Below are positions 1 through 4,517 of a stretch of DNA of 5,473 nucleotides, in pieces (position 1 is the stretch's first letter; the number at the start of each line of letters is the position of its first letter). The stretch spans positions 1 through 5,473 of the forward strand of contig CAYJIX010000098.1 of NCBI GenBank assembly GCA_964370375.1, written 5' to 3'. Position numbers and translations under genes: made by a program. Source of the stretch: CAYJIX01 sp964370375. Its GTDB lineage: Bacteria > Desulfobacterota > Desulfovibrionia > Desulfovibrionales > Desulfovibrionaceae. Under the pieces are notes generated by a model. The model was not told the DNA's origin and ran no database searches. It saw only the letters and a program-made list of their open reading frames with translations.

Positions 1-2
1 TA

Positions 3-518
3 TGGCGTTTTTGGCGTCATGTGCCCATGGCAGGCTATGTGACCATTTATGACAGGTCATGGTATGGGCGCGTGCTTGTGGAAAGGGTAGAAGGCTTTGC
101 AAAGCCTGAGGACTGGAAGCGCGCCTATTCTGAAATCAATAGCTTTGAAGAACAGCTGGTGGAGCACAAAAATATCCTTATTAAATTTTGGTTGCACATC
201 TCGTCCGAGGAGCAATTGCGCCGCTTCAAAGAACGGGAAGAAACCCCCTGGAAAACCTATAAAATCACTGACGAAGATTGGCGTAACCGCGATAAAGCCC
301 TTGCCTACAAAGTGGCTGCCGATGAAATGTTCATGCGCACCAACACAGACCACGCGCCATGGCACATTGTTCCGGCAGAATCAAAATATGTTGCACGTTT
401 AGCAGTGCTTACACATTATAAAGAAGCCTTGCAAAAAGCCTTGCTTGAAGCAGACAAACATGCGGCAACGCTGTCTGTTAAAGATTTGATGAAAAAAGAG
501 AAAAAGGCGAAGACATAG
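3..518 (+). CDS. pap: Polyphosphate:AMP phosphotransferase (PPK2 family), C-terminal part
   Basis: The gene enters from the left edge, so only its last 171 residues are visible (first full codon at 3, TAG stop at 516-518). PAP enzymes transfer phosphate from polyphosphate to AMP to make ADP in the cytoplasm. The visible part matches a PPK2 kinase core. It has the Walker B-like DRSWYGR at residues 17-23, the nearby VERVEGF, and the lid region RRFKEREETPWK followed by KITDEDWRNR. Further on is a TNTDHAPWHIVPAESKY segment, which in PAP proteins reads roughly as T.Y.PW..V...DK.Y. The Walker A site lies outside the window. PAP proteins carry two PPK2 domains in about 500 residues, and the WRFWRHVP entry fits the second domain. 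A single-domain PPK2 cannot be excluded. The tail after about residue 150 is lysine-rich and probably disordered. No convincing terminator follows. Confidence 0.88.
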   Translation, partial: WRFWRHVPMAGYVTIYDRSWYGRVLVERVEGFAKPEDWKRAYSEINSFEEQLVEHKNILIKFWLHISSEEQLRRFKEREETPWKTYKITDEDWRNRDKALAYKVAADEMFMRTNTDHAPWHIVPAESKYVARLAVLTHYKEALQKALLEADKHAATLSVKDLMKKEKKAKT

Positions 519-551
519 ATGAAGTAATGGTTTTGGATGGCGTATAGCCAA

Positions 552-593
552 TTTTGCGTTTACAGTTTTGCACTTACAGAAGCTCACTTACGG
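552..593 (+). repeat. Three degenerate 14-bp tandem repeats upstream of the antitoxin promoter
   Basis: Units lie at 552-565 (TTTTGCGTTTACAG), 566-579 (TTTTGCACTTACAG) and 580-593 (AAGCTCACTTACGG). Units 1 and 2 match at 12 of 14 positions, and units 2 and 3 at 8 of 14. The array stops one base before the candidate -35 box at 595. The shared TTAC core also occurs in the palindrome at 630-644. The position suggests protein binding sites upstream of the toxin-antitoxin promoter, which is an inference. Confidence 0.55.
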
Positions 594-594
594 C

Positions 595-623
595 TTGACA
601 GGGTTTAAGGCAAGGTATACATT
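595..623 (+). promoter_or_regulatory. Sigma-70-type promoter of the toxin-antitoxin operon
   Basis: A consensus -35 box TTGACA (595-600) is followed after 17 bases by TACATT (618-623), which matches four of six -10 positions. An overlapping TATACA at 616-621 is an alternative with a 15-base spacer. Transcription would start near 630, about 36 bases before the antitoxin ATG and right at the palindrome at 630-644. Confidence 0.6.
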
Positions 624-629
624 TCTACT

Positions 630-644
630 GTAAGGAATCCTTAC
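630..644. promoter_or_regulatory. 15-bp perfect palindrome, probable autoregulatory operator
   Basis: GTAAGGA and TCCTTAC form perfect 7-bp arms around a single central A. The site covers the predicted transcription start of the toxin-antitoxin operon and sits 21 bases before the antitoxin start. AbrB/MazE-type antitoxins commonly repress their own operon by binding such dyads, so this is the most likely operator. Binding itself is inferred. Confidence 0.6.
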
Positions 645-665
645 TTTGCGCAAAAGGAGAAGCTC

Positions 666-917
666 ATGCTTGCAAAGCTTACTGCTAAAAATCAGCTCAC
701 GTTGCCCAAAGCAATTTTACAGCAATTGGCCTTTGATACTGATGCCATTGAATATTTTTCAGTGGCTTGTGATAATGGTAAAATCATCCTTACGCCGGTT
801 CAGGTACAAGCGTATGAGCAAAGTGCTGAGGCTGTCAGAAAAAAATTGTCTAGCTTAGGCATCACAAAAGACGATGTGGCACAAGCCATTGCATGGAGCA
901 GAGGTGGCGCAAAGTGA
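666..917 (+). CDS. AbrB/MazE-type antitoxin (SpoVT-AbrB domain)
   Basis: This 83-residue protein is the probable antitoxin and DNA-binding autorepressor of the downstream PIN ribonuclease. Residues 3-18 (AKLTAKNQLTLPKAIL) match the swapped-hairpin SpoVT-AbrB core with its typical 'K.Q.TLPK' pattern. Residues 58-79 (a predicted helix, then LGITKDDVAQAIAWSR) match the C-terminal part that in such antitoxins usually contacts the toxin. The ATG at 666 is supported by a strong Shine-Dalgarno AAGGAGA at 654-660, five bases away. The stop at 915-917 overlaps the toxin's likely GTG start by three bases, as expected for coupled antitoxin-first operons. Family assignment is confident. No specific named system can be given. 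Confidence 0.85.
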   Translation: MLAKLTAKNQLTLPKAILQQLAFDTDAIEYFSVACDNGKIILTPVQVQAYEQSAEAVRKKLSSLGITKDDVAQAIAWSRGGAK

Positions 918-1348
918 AAGGTGCCATGCGTGTAGTATTTGATACCAATTGCATTATTTCAGCACTTTTGTTTTCCAACGCTAATGCCAAGGCCTTACGA
1001 AAAACATGGCAACAAGGAATCTGCACACCCCTTGTGTGTAAAGAATCCGTGAGTGAACTTTTGCGTGTTTTGAACTATCCAAGGTTTAAACTCTCGCCTT
1101 CCGAAATAGAGCGGCTTTTGGCTGATTTTTTGCCATGGGCAGAGGTATGTACGCTTTCATACCCAAGGCAAGAATATTCCTTGCTTAGGGACAAGGATGA
1201 CGCCATGTTCATTCAGCTGGCCCTTGAGCAGGAGGCTTGCTATTTAGTATCAGGTGACAAACATATCTTTGAACTCAAAGAGAAATTTCAAGATGTGACT
1301 ATACTGTCATATGCAGATTTTTTGAGCATAGAAGGGGTTTTACGCTAG
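914..1348 (+). CDS. PIN-domain ribonuclease toxin
   Basis: The protein has 144 residues if translation starts at GTG 914. It is a PIN-domain protein of the 'putative toxin-antitoxin, PIN family' kind and probably cleaves RNA with a divalent metal. The acidic residues expected at the active site are visible: D10 in VVFDTN, E48 in SVSELLRVL, D95 and D96 in RDKDDAMF, and D115 in SGDKH. No key acid is missing, so the domain looks intact. The GTG start is preferred because GAGGTG at 901-906 sits seven bases upstream and because GTG overlaps the antitoxin stop (GTGA). The next in-frame choice, ATG 926, is 19 bases from that ribosome site and would still keep the DTN motif. The overlap implies translational coupling, which keeps toxin output tied to antitoxin synthesis. 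Confidence 0.85.
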   Translation: MKGAMRVVFDTNCIISALLFSNANAKALRKTWQQGICTPLVCKESVSELLRVLNYPRFKLSPSEIERLLADFLPWAEVCTLSYPRQEYSLLRDKDDAMFIQLALEQEACYLVSGDKHIFELKEKFQDVTILSYADFLSIEGVLR

Positions 1349-1435
1349 TAAAAAAACACAATCAAATTTCAATTTTCACGTACATTTATGCACAAAGTGT
1401 GTGAAACAAAAAAGCAGAAGCTTTAGTGGTAAAAA

Positions 1436-1493
1436 TTAGGGTCATCACGAGCTTTAATCCGTTTTTTGGATTTTTAGCTAGTCATGACCCAAA
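1436..1493. repeat. Long imperfect hairpin (about 22-bp arms)
   Basis: The left arm begins GGGTCAT (1439-1445) and the right arm ends ATGACCC (1484-1490). Inside these, AC pairs with GT, AGCT (1450-1453) with AGCT (1476-1479), and AATCC (1456-1460) with GGATT (1468-1472), around a seven-base T-rich loop. About 18 of 22 arm positions pair, and TT/AA adds two more outside a mismatch. It begins about 90 bases after the PIN toxin stop. On the minus strand the hairpin is followed by TAATTTTT, so it is terminator-like in that direction only. On the plus strand no T-run follows. It may be a small palindromic repeat element or an RNA 3' structure. Confidence 0.55.
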
Positions 1494-1558
1494 ATGAATT
1501 CTTTCTAAAAAAATCTGCGCTGTAGCATTGCTCAACCTTCATAGCTTCTTGTTTTTTA

Positions 1559-1577
1559 TGCTAGGTACATTCTAGCA
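1559..1577. promoter_or_regulatory. Inverted repeat upstream of the 98-aa/hydrolase pair
   Basis: TGCTAG (1559-1564) and CTAGCA (1572-1577) are perfect 6-bp arms around a seven-base spacer, 34 bases before the start codon at 1612. A T-rich stretch (1581-1594) follows, so it could act as a weak intrinsic terminator for transcripts arriving from the toxin-antitoxin operon. It could instead be an operator for the downstream pair. I found no promoter here that meets consensus well. Confidence 0.4.
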
Positions 1578-1611
1578 CCAGTTTTTGTCTTTTACATTAT
1601 AGGAGGATTCC

Positions 1612-1908
1612 ATGTCCCAGCCCCCCCTTCCAACGCCTAGCGAAATCGTACAAGACATCCTTGCTTCAATAGAAAAATATCACGACGAACAGAAAAAGAC
1701 ATCGCGTTTTTTTCTTTCGTTTGAAACGCTGAAAGCATATTCTGGCAGAACGAATTTAGGTGATAGCATTATTAATGAAATTCAAAGCGCCTTTATTGAG
1801 GATGCTACCACTGATTGGCACATGGCTTGGCGAGCAGCATATGACCGCCGTCAAGGTTTTTTGCTTTTTAAAGATGACTTTATAGATTCATGGGACGAGC
1901 TGTTTTAA
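1612..1908 (+). CDS. Hypothetical 98-aa acidic protein, first gene of a coupled pair
   Basis: I do not recognise this protein. It has a very good ribosome site (AGGAGG at 1601-1606, five bases before ATG 1612), so it is almost certainly translated. It has no signal peptide or membrane segment and should be cytoplasmic. Residues 8-29 look like a charged helix. Residues 33-63 (LSFETLKAYSGRTNLGD, then a helix to IED) have the rhythm of a small winged-helix or similar helical module, but this is only an impression. The C-terminus is acidic and aromatic (FKDDFIDSWDELF). Its TAA stop (1906-1908) shares one base with the likely ATG of the alpha/beta hydrolase, so the two are probably co-translated and may work as partners, for example regulator and enzyme. 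That function is inferred from arrangement only. Confidence 0.75.
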   Translation: MSQPPLPTPSEIVQDILASIEKYHDEQKKTSRFFLSFETLKAYSGRTNLGDSIINEIQSAFIEDATTDWHMAWRAAYDRRQGFLLFKDDFIDSWDELF

Positions 1909-2501
1909 TGCAACAATTTGAAATCATCACACAAAAGCCCTTTGCAGGCAAGTACAGCATTGAATACGGGCTTCTTCGTGGCAATGGAACCGTGTTCATG
2001 ATAAAGGCTGGGAAAGACGGTTCCATTTACGGGTATCAGAACAAATACTTGCACCTTGCCCATGCGATTCGTGCAAAGTATGGCTATACTGTCCTTTGCG
2101 CGTCAAATCCGTATCAATTTGCTGATTCCATCGCACAGGCAAAAGAGGTGATCCAAGAACACGCGCACAAGCATTTTTCCATGGTGTATCTTGGCGTATC
2201 AGCAGGCGGTACCATGGGGGCAAGTTATGTTTGTCATCATCCTGAAATCGTAAAAATGCTGCTCATCAACATTCCCCTTCGTATCAACCTTATGAAGGTT
2301 CTTAAAAACATGGAAGGCTATCAAGGGGAATGTGCCTTTGTCTTTGGCTCGCTTGACCCGTCCATGCCCTATGTAAAGCTCCTTGAAAAGGTTACAAACG
2401 ATAGAATTTCCATAGAAATTATTGAAAATGCAGACCATAATTTGAGCCAGCACACGGAGCAGTATCAGCTTTTGTCAGAGAAATATCTGTGCTCAATATA
2501 A
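1908..2501 (+). CDS. Compact alpha/beta hydrolase, substrate unknown
   Basis: The protein has 197 residues from ATG 1908. A serine-hydrolase triad can be read in the expected order: S98 in the nucleophile elbow GVSAGG (96-101), D150 in FGSLDPS (146-152) and H177 in NADHNL (174-179). The strand-like segments YTVLC (60-64), VKMLLINIP (115-123) and CAFVFGS (142-148) fit the core beta sheet. There is little room for a lid domain and no signal peptide, so it is probably a soluble minimal hydrolase. The substrate cannot be told from sequence. ATG 1908 is preferred over in-frame ATG 1890 because it overlaps the upstream stop (TAATG) and has a weak GGGACGAG purine stretch in front. Starting at 1890 would add six residues. 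The AT-rich codon use resembles the preceding gene and differs from ftsH, which hints at shared acquisition. Confidence 0.8.
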   Translation: MQQFEIITQKPFAGKYSIEYGLLRGNGTVFMIKAGKDGSIYGYQNKYLHLAHAIRAKYGYTVLCASNPYQFADSIAQAKEVIQEHAHKHFSMVYLGVSAGGTMGASYVCHHPEIVKMLLINIPLRINLMKVLKNMEGYQGECAFVFGSLDPSMPYVKLLEKVTNDRISIEIIENADHNLSQHTEQYQLLSEKYLCSI

Positions 2502-2562
2502 GCGTTGGGTAAAAAATTGGCACGTTTTATTGCTTTACTTTAGGACAGGACAAGCCTCAGGC

Positions 2563-2595
2563 GGATTGCTTCATCGCTACGCTCTTCTCATGACA
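2563..2595 (+). repeat. REP-like extragenic repeat, copy 1
   Basis: This 33-base unit starts GGATTGCTTC and ends CATGACA. It has the pattern GGATTGC...TCGC...CGCTC.TC...ATGACA, which recurs in related form at 2628 and 2680. Similar 'GGATTGC..CG..CTCGCAATGAC' extragenic sequences are scattered in many bacterial genomes; that comparison is from memory. It lies between convergent genes. Confidence 0.5.
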
Positions 2596-2627
2596 AAAGC
2601 AGAAGGCATACCCTGAAGGGCACAGGT

Positions 2628-2667
2628 GGATTCTCGCGTCGGCACTTCGCGCCTCTTCTGAATGACA
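2628..2667 (+). repeat. REP-like extragenic repeat, copy 2
   Basis: This 40-base unit starts GGATTCTCGCGTC and ends CTGAATGACA. It shares the ends and the CGCGTC core with copy 3. The internal GCGTCGGC and GCGCCTC portions are GC-rich and partly self-complementary. Confidence 0.5.
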
Positions 2668-2679
2668 AATGCATAAATA

Positions 2680-2723
2680 CATAGATTGCCGCGTCCTCAC
2701 TGCGTTCGTCCTCGCAATTGACC
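2680..2723 (+). repeat. REP-like repeat, copy 3 (left arm of large inverted repeat)
   Basis: This unit contains ATTGCCGCGTCCTCACT and CGTTCGTCCTCGCA and ends TTGACC. Its first 37 bases (2680-2716) match the reverse complement of the copy at 2839-2881 at 33 positions. The two copies face each other and enclose a second inverted repeat. Confidence 0.75.
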
Positions 2724-2792
2724 CCACACCTACTTGTGCTCTGTTATGCTACATGGCTATAAAGACTGTAAGTGCCCAAGCAGGTGTGGGGT
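2721..2792. repeat. Inner inverted repeat, 15-bp arms with 42-base loop
   Basis: ACCCCACACCTACTT (2721-2735) pairs with AAGCAGGTGTGGGGT (2778-2792) at 14 of 15 positions. The arms are GC-rich, so a stable hairpin is expected in RNA or single-stranded DNA. It sits inside the larger inverted repeat formed by the copies at 2680 and 2839, giving a nested palindrome about 200 bases across. Confidence 0.7.
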
Positions 2793-2838
2793 GGCACGCA
2801 GGTTGTTGCTTTTAAGGGGAGCCGTCGCCAGCACACAA

Positions 2839-2881
2839 GGTCACTGCGAGGACGAACGAAGTGAGGACGTGGCAGTTTATG
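2839..2881 (-). repeat. REP-like repeat, copy 4 (right arm of large inverted repeat)
   Basis: Read on the minus strand, this copy contains CTGCCACGTCCTCACTTCG followed by TTCGTCCTCGCAGTGACC. It is the inverted partner of copy 3. It ends 11 bases before the ubiE stop codon, so the palindrome could also act as the 3' structure for ubiE mRNA or as a block between converging transcripts. Confidence 0.75.
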
Positions 2882-2891
2882 TTTTGAATGT

Positions 2892-3680
2892 CTAGCAGAT
2901 ACTGGAAAATGCATCAGTTCCCTTTTCCCCCACATGCAAGGCGACAATACCTGCTGTTAGTTTTGTATAGCGAACAGCGCAAAATCCAGCCTCTTGCATT
3001 TCTTTGGCAAGTTCATCTGCGGAAGGAAAGTCCATAATGCTTCTTGCCAAATATCCATACGCTCCATCGCCGGAAAACATGCGTCCAAAGCGTGGTAACA
3101 GCTTTTGCAAATACAAGCTATATAGGCCCTTGCAAAATCTGTTTTGCCGTGAGCTAAATTCAAGAATACAGGCCTTGCCGCCCGGGGAAAGCACGCGCAG
3201 CATTTCGGCAAAAACACGCTCGCGCGGTGCCATGTTTCTGATGCCAAAGGCCATGGTAATGCTGTCAAGGCAGCTGTCAGGCAGGGGCAATTTTCCGGCA
3301 TCTGCCACAAGTAGCATTGGTTCCTTGCCCTTGTACGCATTGCTCCTTGCTATTTTATTGCGCCCGGCAAGCATCATGGCAGGGCACACATCCACAGCAA
3401 CTATCTGTGCGTCTTTATGAAAGGCAGGGTGGCGGCTTAACGCCATGGTCACATCAAGGGTGCCTGCGGCAAAATCGCCAACGCGCATGACAGCGTGGCC
3501 CAAATGTTTTGAAGGTGTTACGGCCTCTGTAGCCAGTTTTTTGCGCCATTTTTGGTCAAAGCCCAAGCTTAAAATTCTGTTTAAAGGATCATACCAACGC
3601 ACAATGCGGCTGAACATGGCATCCATGGCTGCTGGATTTTTGGCCTTGTCAGGATTACTTGGCGTATTGGGTGAAACCAT
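2892..3680 (-). CDS. ubiE: UbiE/MenG-type quinone C-methyltransferase
   Basis: The protein has 262 residues and should methylate demethylmenaquinone with S-adenosylmethionine in the last step of menaquinone synthesis. Desulfovibrio-like organisms use menaquinone, so a MenG role is more likely than ubiquinone synthesis. Visible family motifs are FSRIVRWYDPLNRILSLGFD (22-41), the SAM-binding motif GDFAAGTLDVT (68-78), the acidic VAVD (94-97), VADAGKLPLPD (125-135) followed by MAFGIRNM, EMLRVLSPGG with ILEFS (159-176), and YGYLARSI near 208. Motif I reads GTLD where most UbiE proteins have GTGD. The ATG at 3680 gives a normal family length. An upstream in-frame ATG at 3809 would add 43 unconserved residues. 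The ribosome site before 3680 is weak, so the start is moderately sure. A TTGACA on the minus strand (3781-3776) could be part of a nearby promoter, but no good -10 follows. The gene lies 149 bases downstream of the 54-aa gene. Confidence 0.88.
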   Translation of the reverse strand: MVSPNTPSNPDKAKNPAAMDAMFSRIVRWYDPLNRILSLGFDQKWRKKLATEAVTPSKHLGHAVMRVGDFAAGTLDVTMALSRHPAFHKDAQIVAVDVCPAMMLAGRNKIARSNAYKGKEPMLLVADAGKLPLPDSCLDSITMAFGIRNMAPRERVFAEMLRVLSPGGKACILEFSSRQNRFCKGLYSLYLQKLLPRFGRMFSGDGAYGYLARSIMDFPSADELAKEMQEAGFCAVRYTKLTAGIVALHVGEKGTDAFSSIC

Positions 3681-3730
3681 AAGGGTACTCGCATGAAGGA
3701 TTGAAGGAAAGGTACAAAAATAATGGCGCG

Positions 3731-3751
3731 CCAGCGCATAGGGTGTGCTGG
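3731..3751. repeat. Small stem-loop between the 54-aa gene and ubiE
   Basis: CCAGCGCA (3731-3738) and TGTGCTGG (3744-3751) pair at seven of eight positions around a five-base loop. On the minus strand it lies about 50 bases before the ubiE start and is not followed by a T-run, so it is not a typical terminator. It could be an mRNA-processing or stability structure. Confidence 0.35.
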
Positions 3752-3829
3752 TTAAAAAACTTTTGCTTACTAGCCTGTCAACAAGCTGCCGCAAAGCAGC
3801 AAACTGCAACCAACTGTGTGAATAGGCTT

Positions 3830-3994
3830 TTATTCTTCTGCTTTTTCAGTTTTTTGCAGTATTGTTTGCAAAACAGTCGCGTACACAGACGGAAACACCG
3901 TGTCAAAGGTTGTGGGCGAAACCCGTTGTGTTTCAATGAATTTGACCATGATTTCCTTGGTGATTTGCAAGGCTTCTTTTTGTTCTTTTTCCAT
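3830..3994 (-). CDS. 54-aa small protein upstream of ubiE
   Basis: This short gene encodes 54 residues beginning MEKEQKEALQITKEIMVKF and ending QKTEKAEE. It is supported by a strong Shine-Dalgarno AAAAGGAG (4008-4001) six bases before the ATG at 3994. The sequence looks like two amphipathic helices joined by a RVSPTTF turn, with charged ends and no membrane segment. From memory, the stretch ITKEIMVKFIETQRVSP through VFPSVYATVL lines up without gaps with the N-terminal region of Ros/MucR regulators. The zinc finger of that family is absent, so this is a weak hint, not an assignment. The gene reads in the same direction as ubiE and may be co-transcribed. A terminated leader RNA lies just upstream. 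Function is unknown. Confidence 0.72.
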   Translation of the reverse strand: MEKEQKEALQITKEIMVKFIETQRVSPTTFDTVFPSVYATVLQTILQKTEKAEE

Positions 3995-4060
3995 GGTGTT
4001 CTCCTTTTAACAGTATTTCAATAACACAGTGGTAATTTTCATGTTTTTTATCACGCTGTC

Positions 4061-4118
4061 AAAAAATCCCGCCCCGTGGGAAATGGTTCTGACCACCATG
4101 GTAGAAACCCGAGGCGGG
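4061..4118 (-). terminator. Strong intrinsic terminator of the minus-strand leader
   Basis: Read on the minus strand, CCCGCCTCG (4118-4110) pairs with CGGGGCGGG (4076-4068) over nine bases including one T-G wobble, and ATTTTTT (4067-4061) follows at once. The loop holds a second stem: GGTT with AACC, CT with AG, and ACCA with TGGT. The T-run fits only minus-strand transcription. The terminator lies 67 bases upstream of the 54-aa start codon. It therefore ends a separate small transcript or acts as an attenuator for the 54-aa/ubiE unit. Confidence 0.75.
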
Positions 4119-4352
4119 AAAAACAGAATAAAACAGGCCATGCCCCATTCCATTTTTTGCTGTATGTAGCATAGGCGCGCCGAAAGGTCGAGCAAGGCAT
4201 ATTGAGGCAAAGCAGGCTTAGCACGAAGTCGGCGTGCCAAAAGGCCCGTTGCCAAGGCGGCATGGTGGCCCCTTGTTCTCCTTTTATGTTGTAAAAAGTG
4301 CATTTCGGTTTCATGTCATTGTTGTTCAATGGTTTGTTCTGTTTTTCAATGC
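4061..4352 (-). ncRNA. Candidate terminated leader or small RNA (about 290 nt), possibly with a short ORF
   Basis: A good minus-strand promoter (4386-4359) and a strong terminator (4118-4061) bracket this stretch. I recognise no tmRNA, RNase P, SRP or 6S signature in it. Possible structure includes GGCC plus ATGCC (4270-4259) pairing with GGCAT plus GGCC (4141-4133), and a local hairpin GCACG/CGTGC (4235-4219). A competing view is coding. An ATG at 4263 has AAGGGG five bases upstream and opens 70 codons ending at 4051, and another frame gives 98 codons from 4303 to 4007. Both run through the terminator and match no family I know. I favour RNA over protein, with limited confidence. Confidence 0.4.
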
Positions 4353-4358
4353 CGACTA

Positions 4359-4386
4359 TTTATAGGTTCTGTACAAATATCGTCAA
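4359..4386 (-). promoter_or_regulatory. Minus-strand sigma-70-type promoter (proximal)
   Basis: On the minus strand, TTGACG (4386-4381) is followed after 16 bases by TATAAA (4364-4359). Both hexamers match consensus at five of six positions. Transcription would start near 4352 and run toward the terminator at 4118-4061 and the 54-aa/ubiE genes. Confidence 0.65.
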
Positions 4387-4393
4387 TTTCACC

Positions 4394-4422
4394 ATAAAAA
4401 GTGCCATTTATACGATTGTCAA
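4394..4422 (-). promoter_or_regulatory. Minus-strand sigma-70-type promoter (distal)
   Basis: On the minus strand, a perfect TTGACA (4422-4417) is followed after 17 bases by TTTTAT (4399-4394), four of six matches. It is stacked behind the proximal promoter. Its -35 box overlaps a plus-strand TTGTCA at 4416-4421. Confidence 0.45.
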
Positions 4423-4444
4423 ACGCGACAAGAGAGCTTACACT
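4416..4444 (+). promoter_or_regulatory. Candidate ftsH promoter
   Basis: TTGTCA (4416-4421), 17 bases, then TACACT (4439-4444) gives five and four matches to the sigma-70 consensus. Transcription would begin near 4451, giving an ftsH leader of about 120 nt that contains both stem-loops described below. A second option is TTGACA at 4490-4495 with a poor AATGAT at 4514-4519. I see no convincing heat-shock promoter. Confidence 0.45.
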
Positions 4445-4456
4445 ATGAGCTAGAGT

Positions 4457-4486
4457 TTTTGGCATGATTGTATCAAGCTGCCAAAA
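4457..4486. promoter_or_regulatory. Dyad/stem-loop upstream of ftsH
   Basis: TTTTGGCA (4457-4464) and TGCCAAAA (4479-4486) are perfect 8-bp arms. Inside them TGAT (4465-4468) pairs with ATCA (4472-4475) around a three-base loop, leaving three bases bulged. It sits between two candidate ftsH promoters. It may be an operator on DNA or the first hairpin of the ftsH leader RNA. Confidence 0.55.
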
Positions 4487-4517
4487 GCTTTGACACTATA
4501 AAAAATACAAAGAAATG

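Noticed and set aside
538..550. TGGC/GCCA mini-hairpin followed by ATTTT after pap, as a terminator
   Set aside because: The stem is only four pairs and the T-run is short; it also overlaps the start of the tandem repeat. Not enough to call.
1374..1406. TTTCAC/GTGAAA inverted repeat after the PIN toxin, as its terminator
   Set aside because: Only six AT-rich pairs around a long loop and no T-run after it.
2563..2881. CRISPR array
   Set aside because: The units differ in length and orientation, spacing is irregular, and no cas gene is present.
2957..3420. Open frames on both strands inside ubiE (127 and 138 aa)
   Set aside because: They overlap conserved UbiE motifs in other frames and have no ribosome site or recognisable domain.
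3681..3809. 43-residue N-terminal extension of UbiE
   Set aside because: The UbiE family length and first conserved motif fit a start at 3680; the extension has no conserved feature.
3701..4024. Plus-strand open frame of 107 aa
   Set aside because: It lies antisense to the 54-aa gene, is low-complexity (Phe/Leu/Cys-rich), and lacks a ribosome site.
4459..4475. Sigma-54-like TTGGCA element upstream of ftsH
   Set aside because: The spacing between the GG and the downstream TTG does not fit the -24/-12 consensus; the sequence is better explained as part of the dyad.
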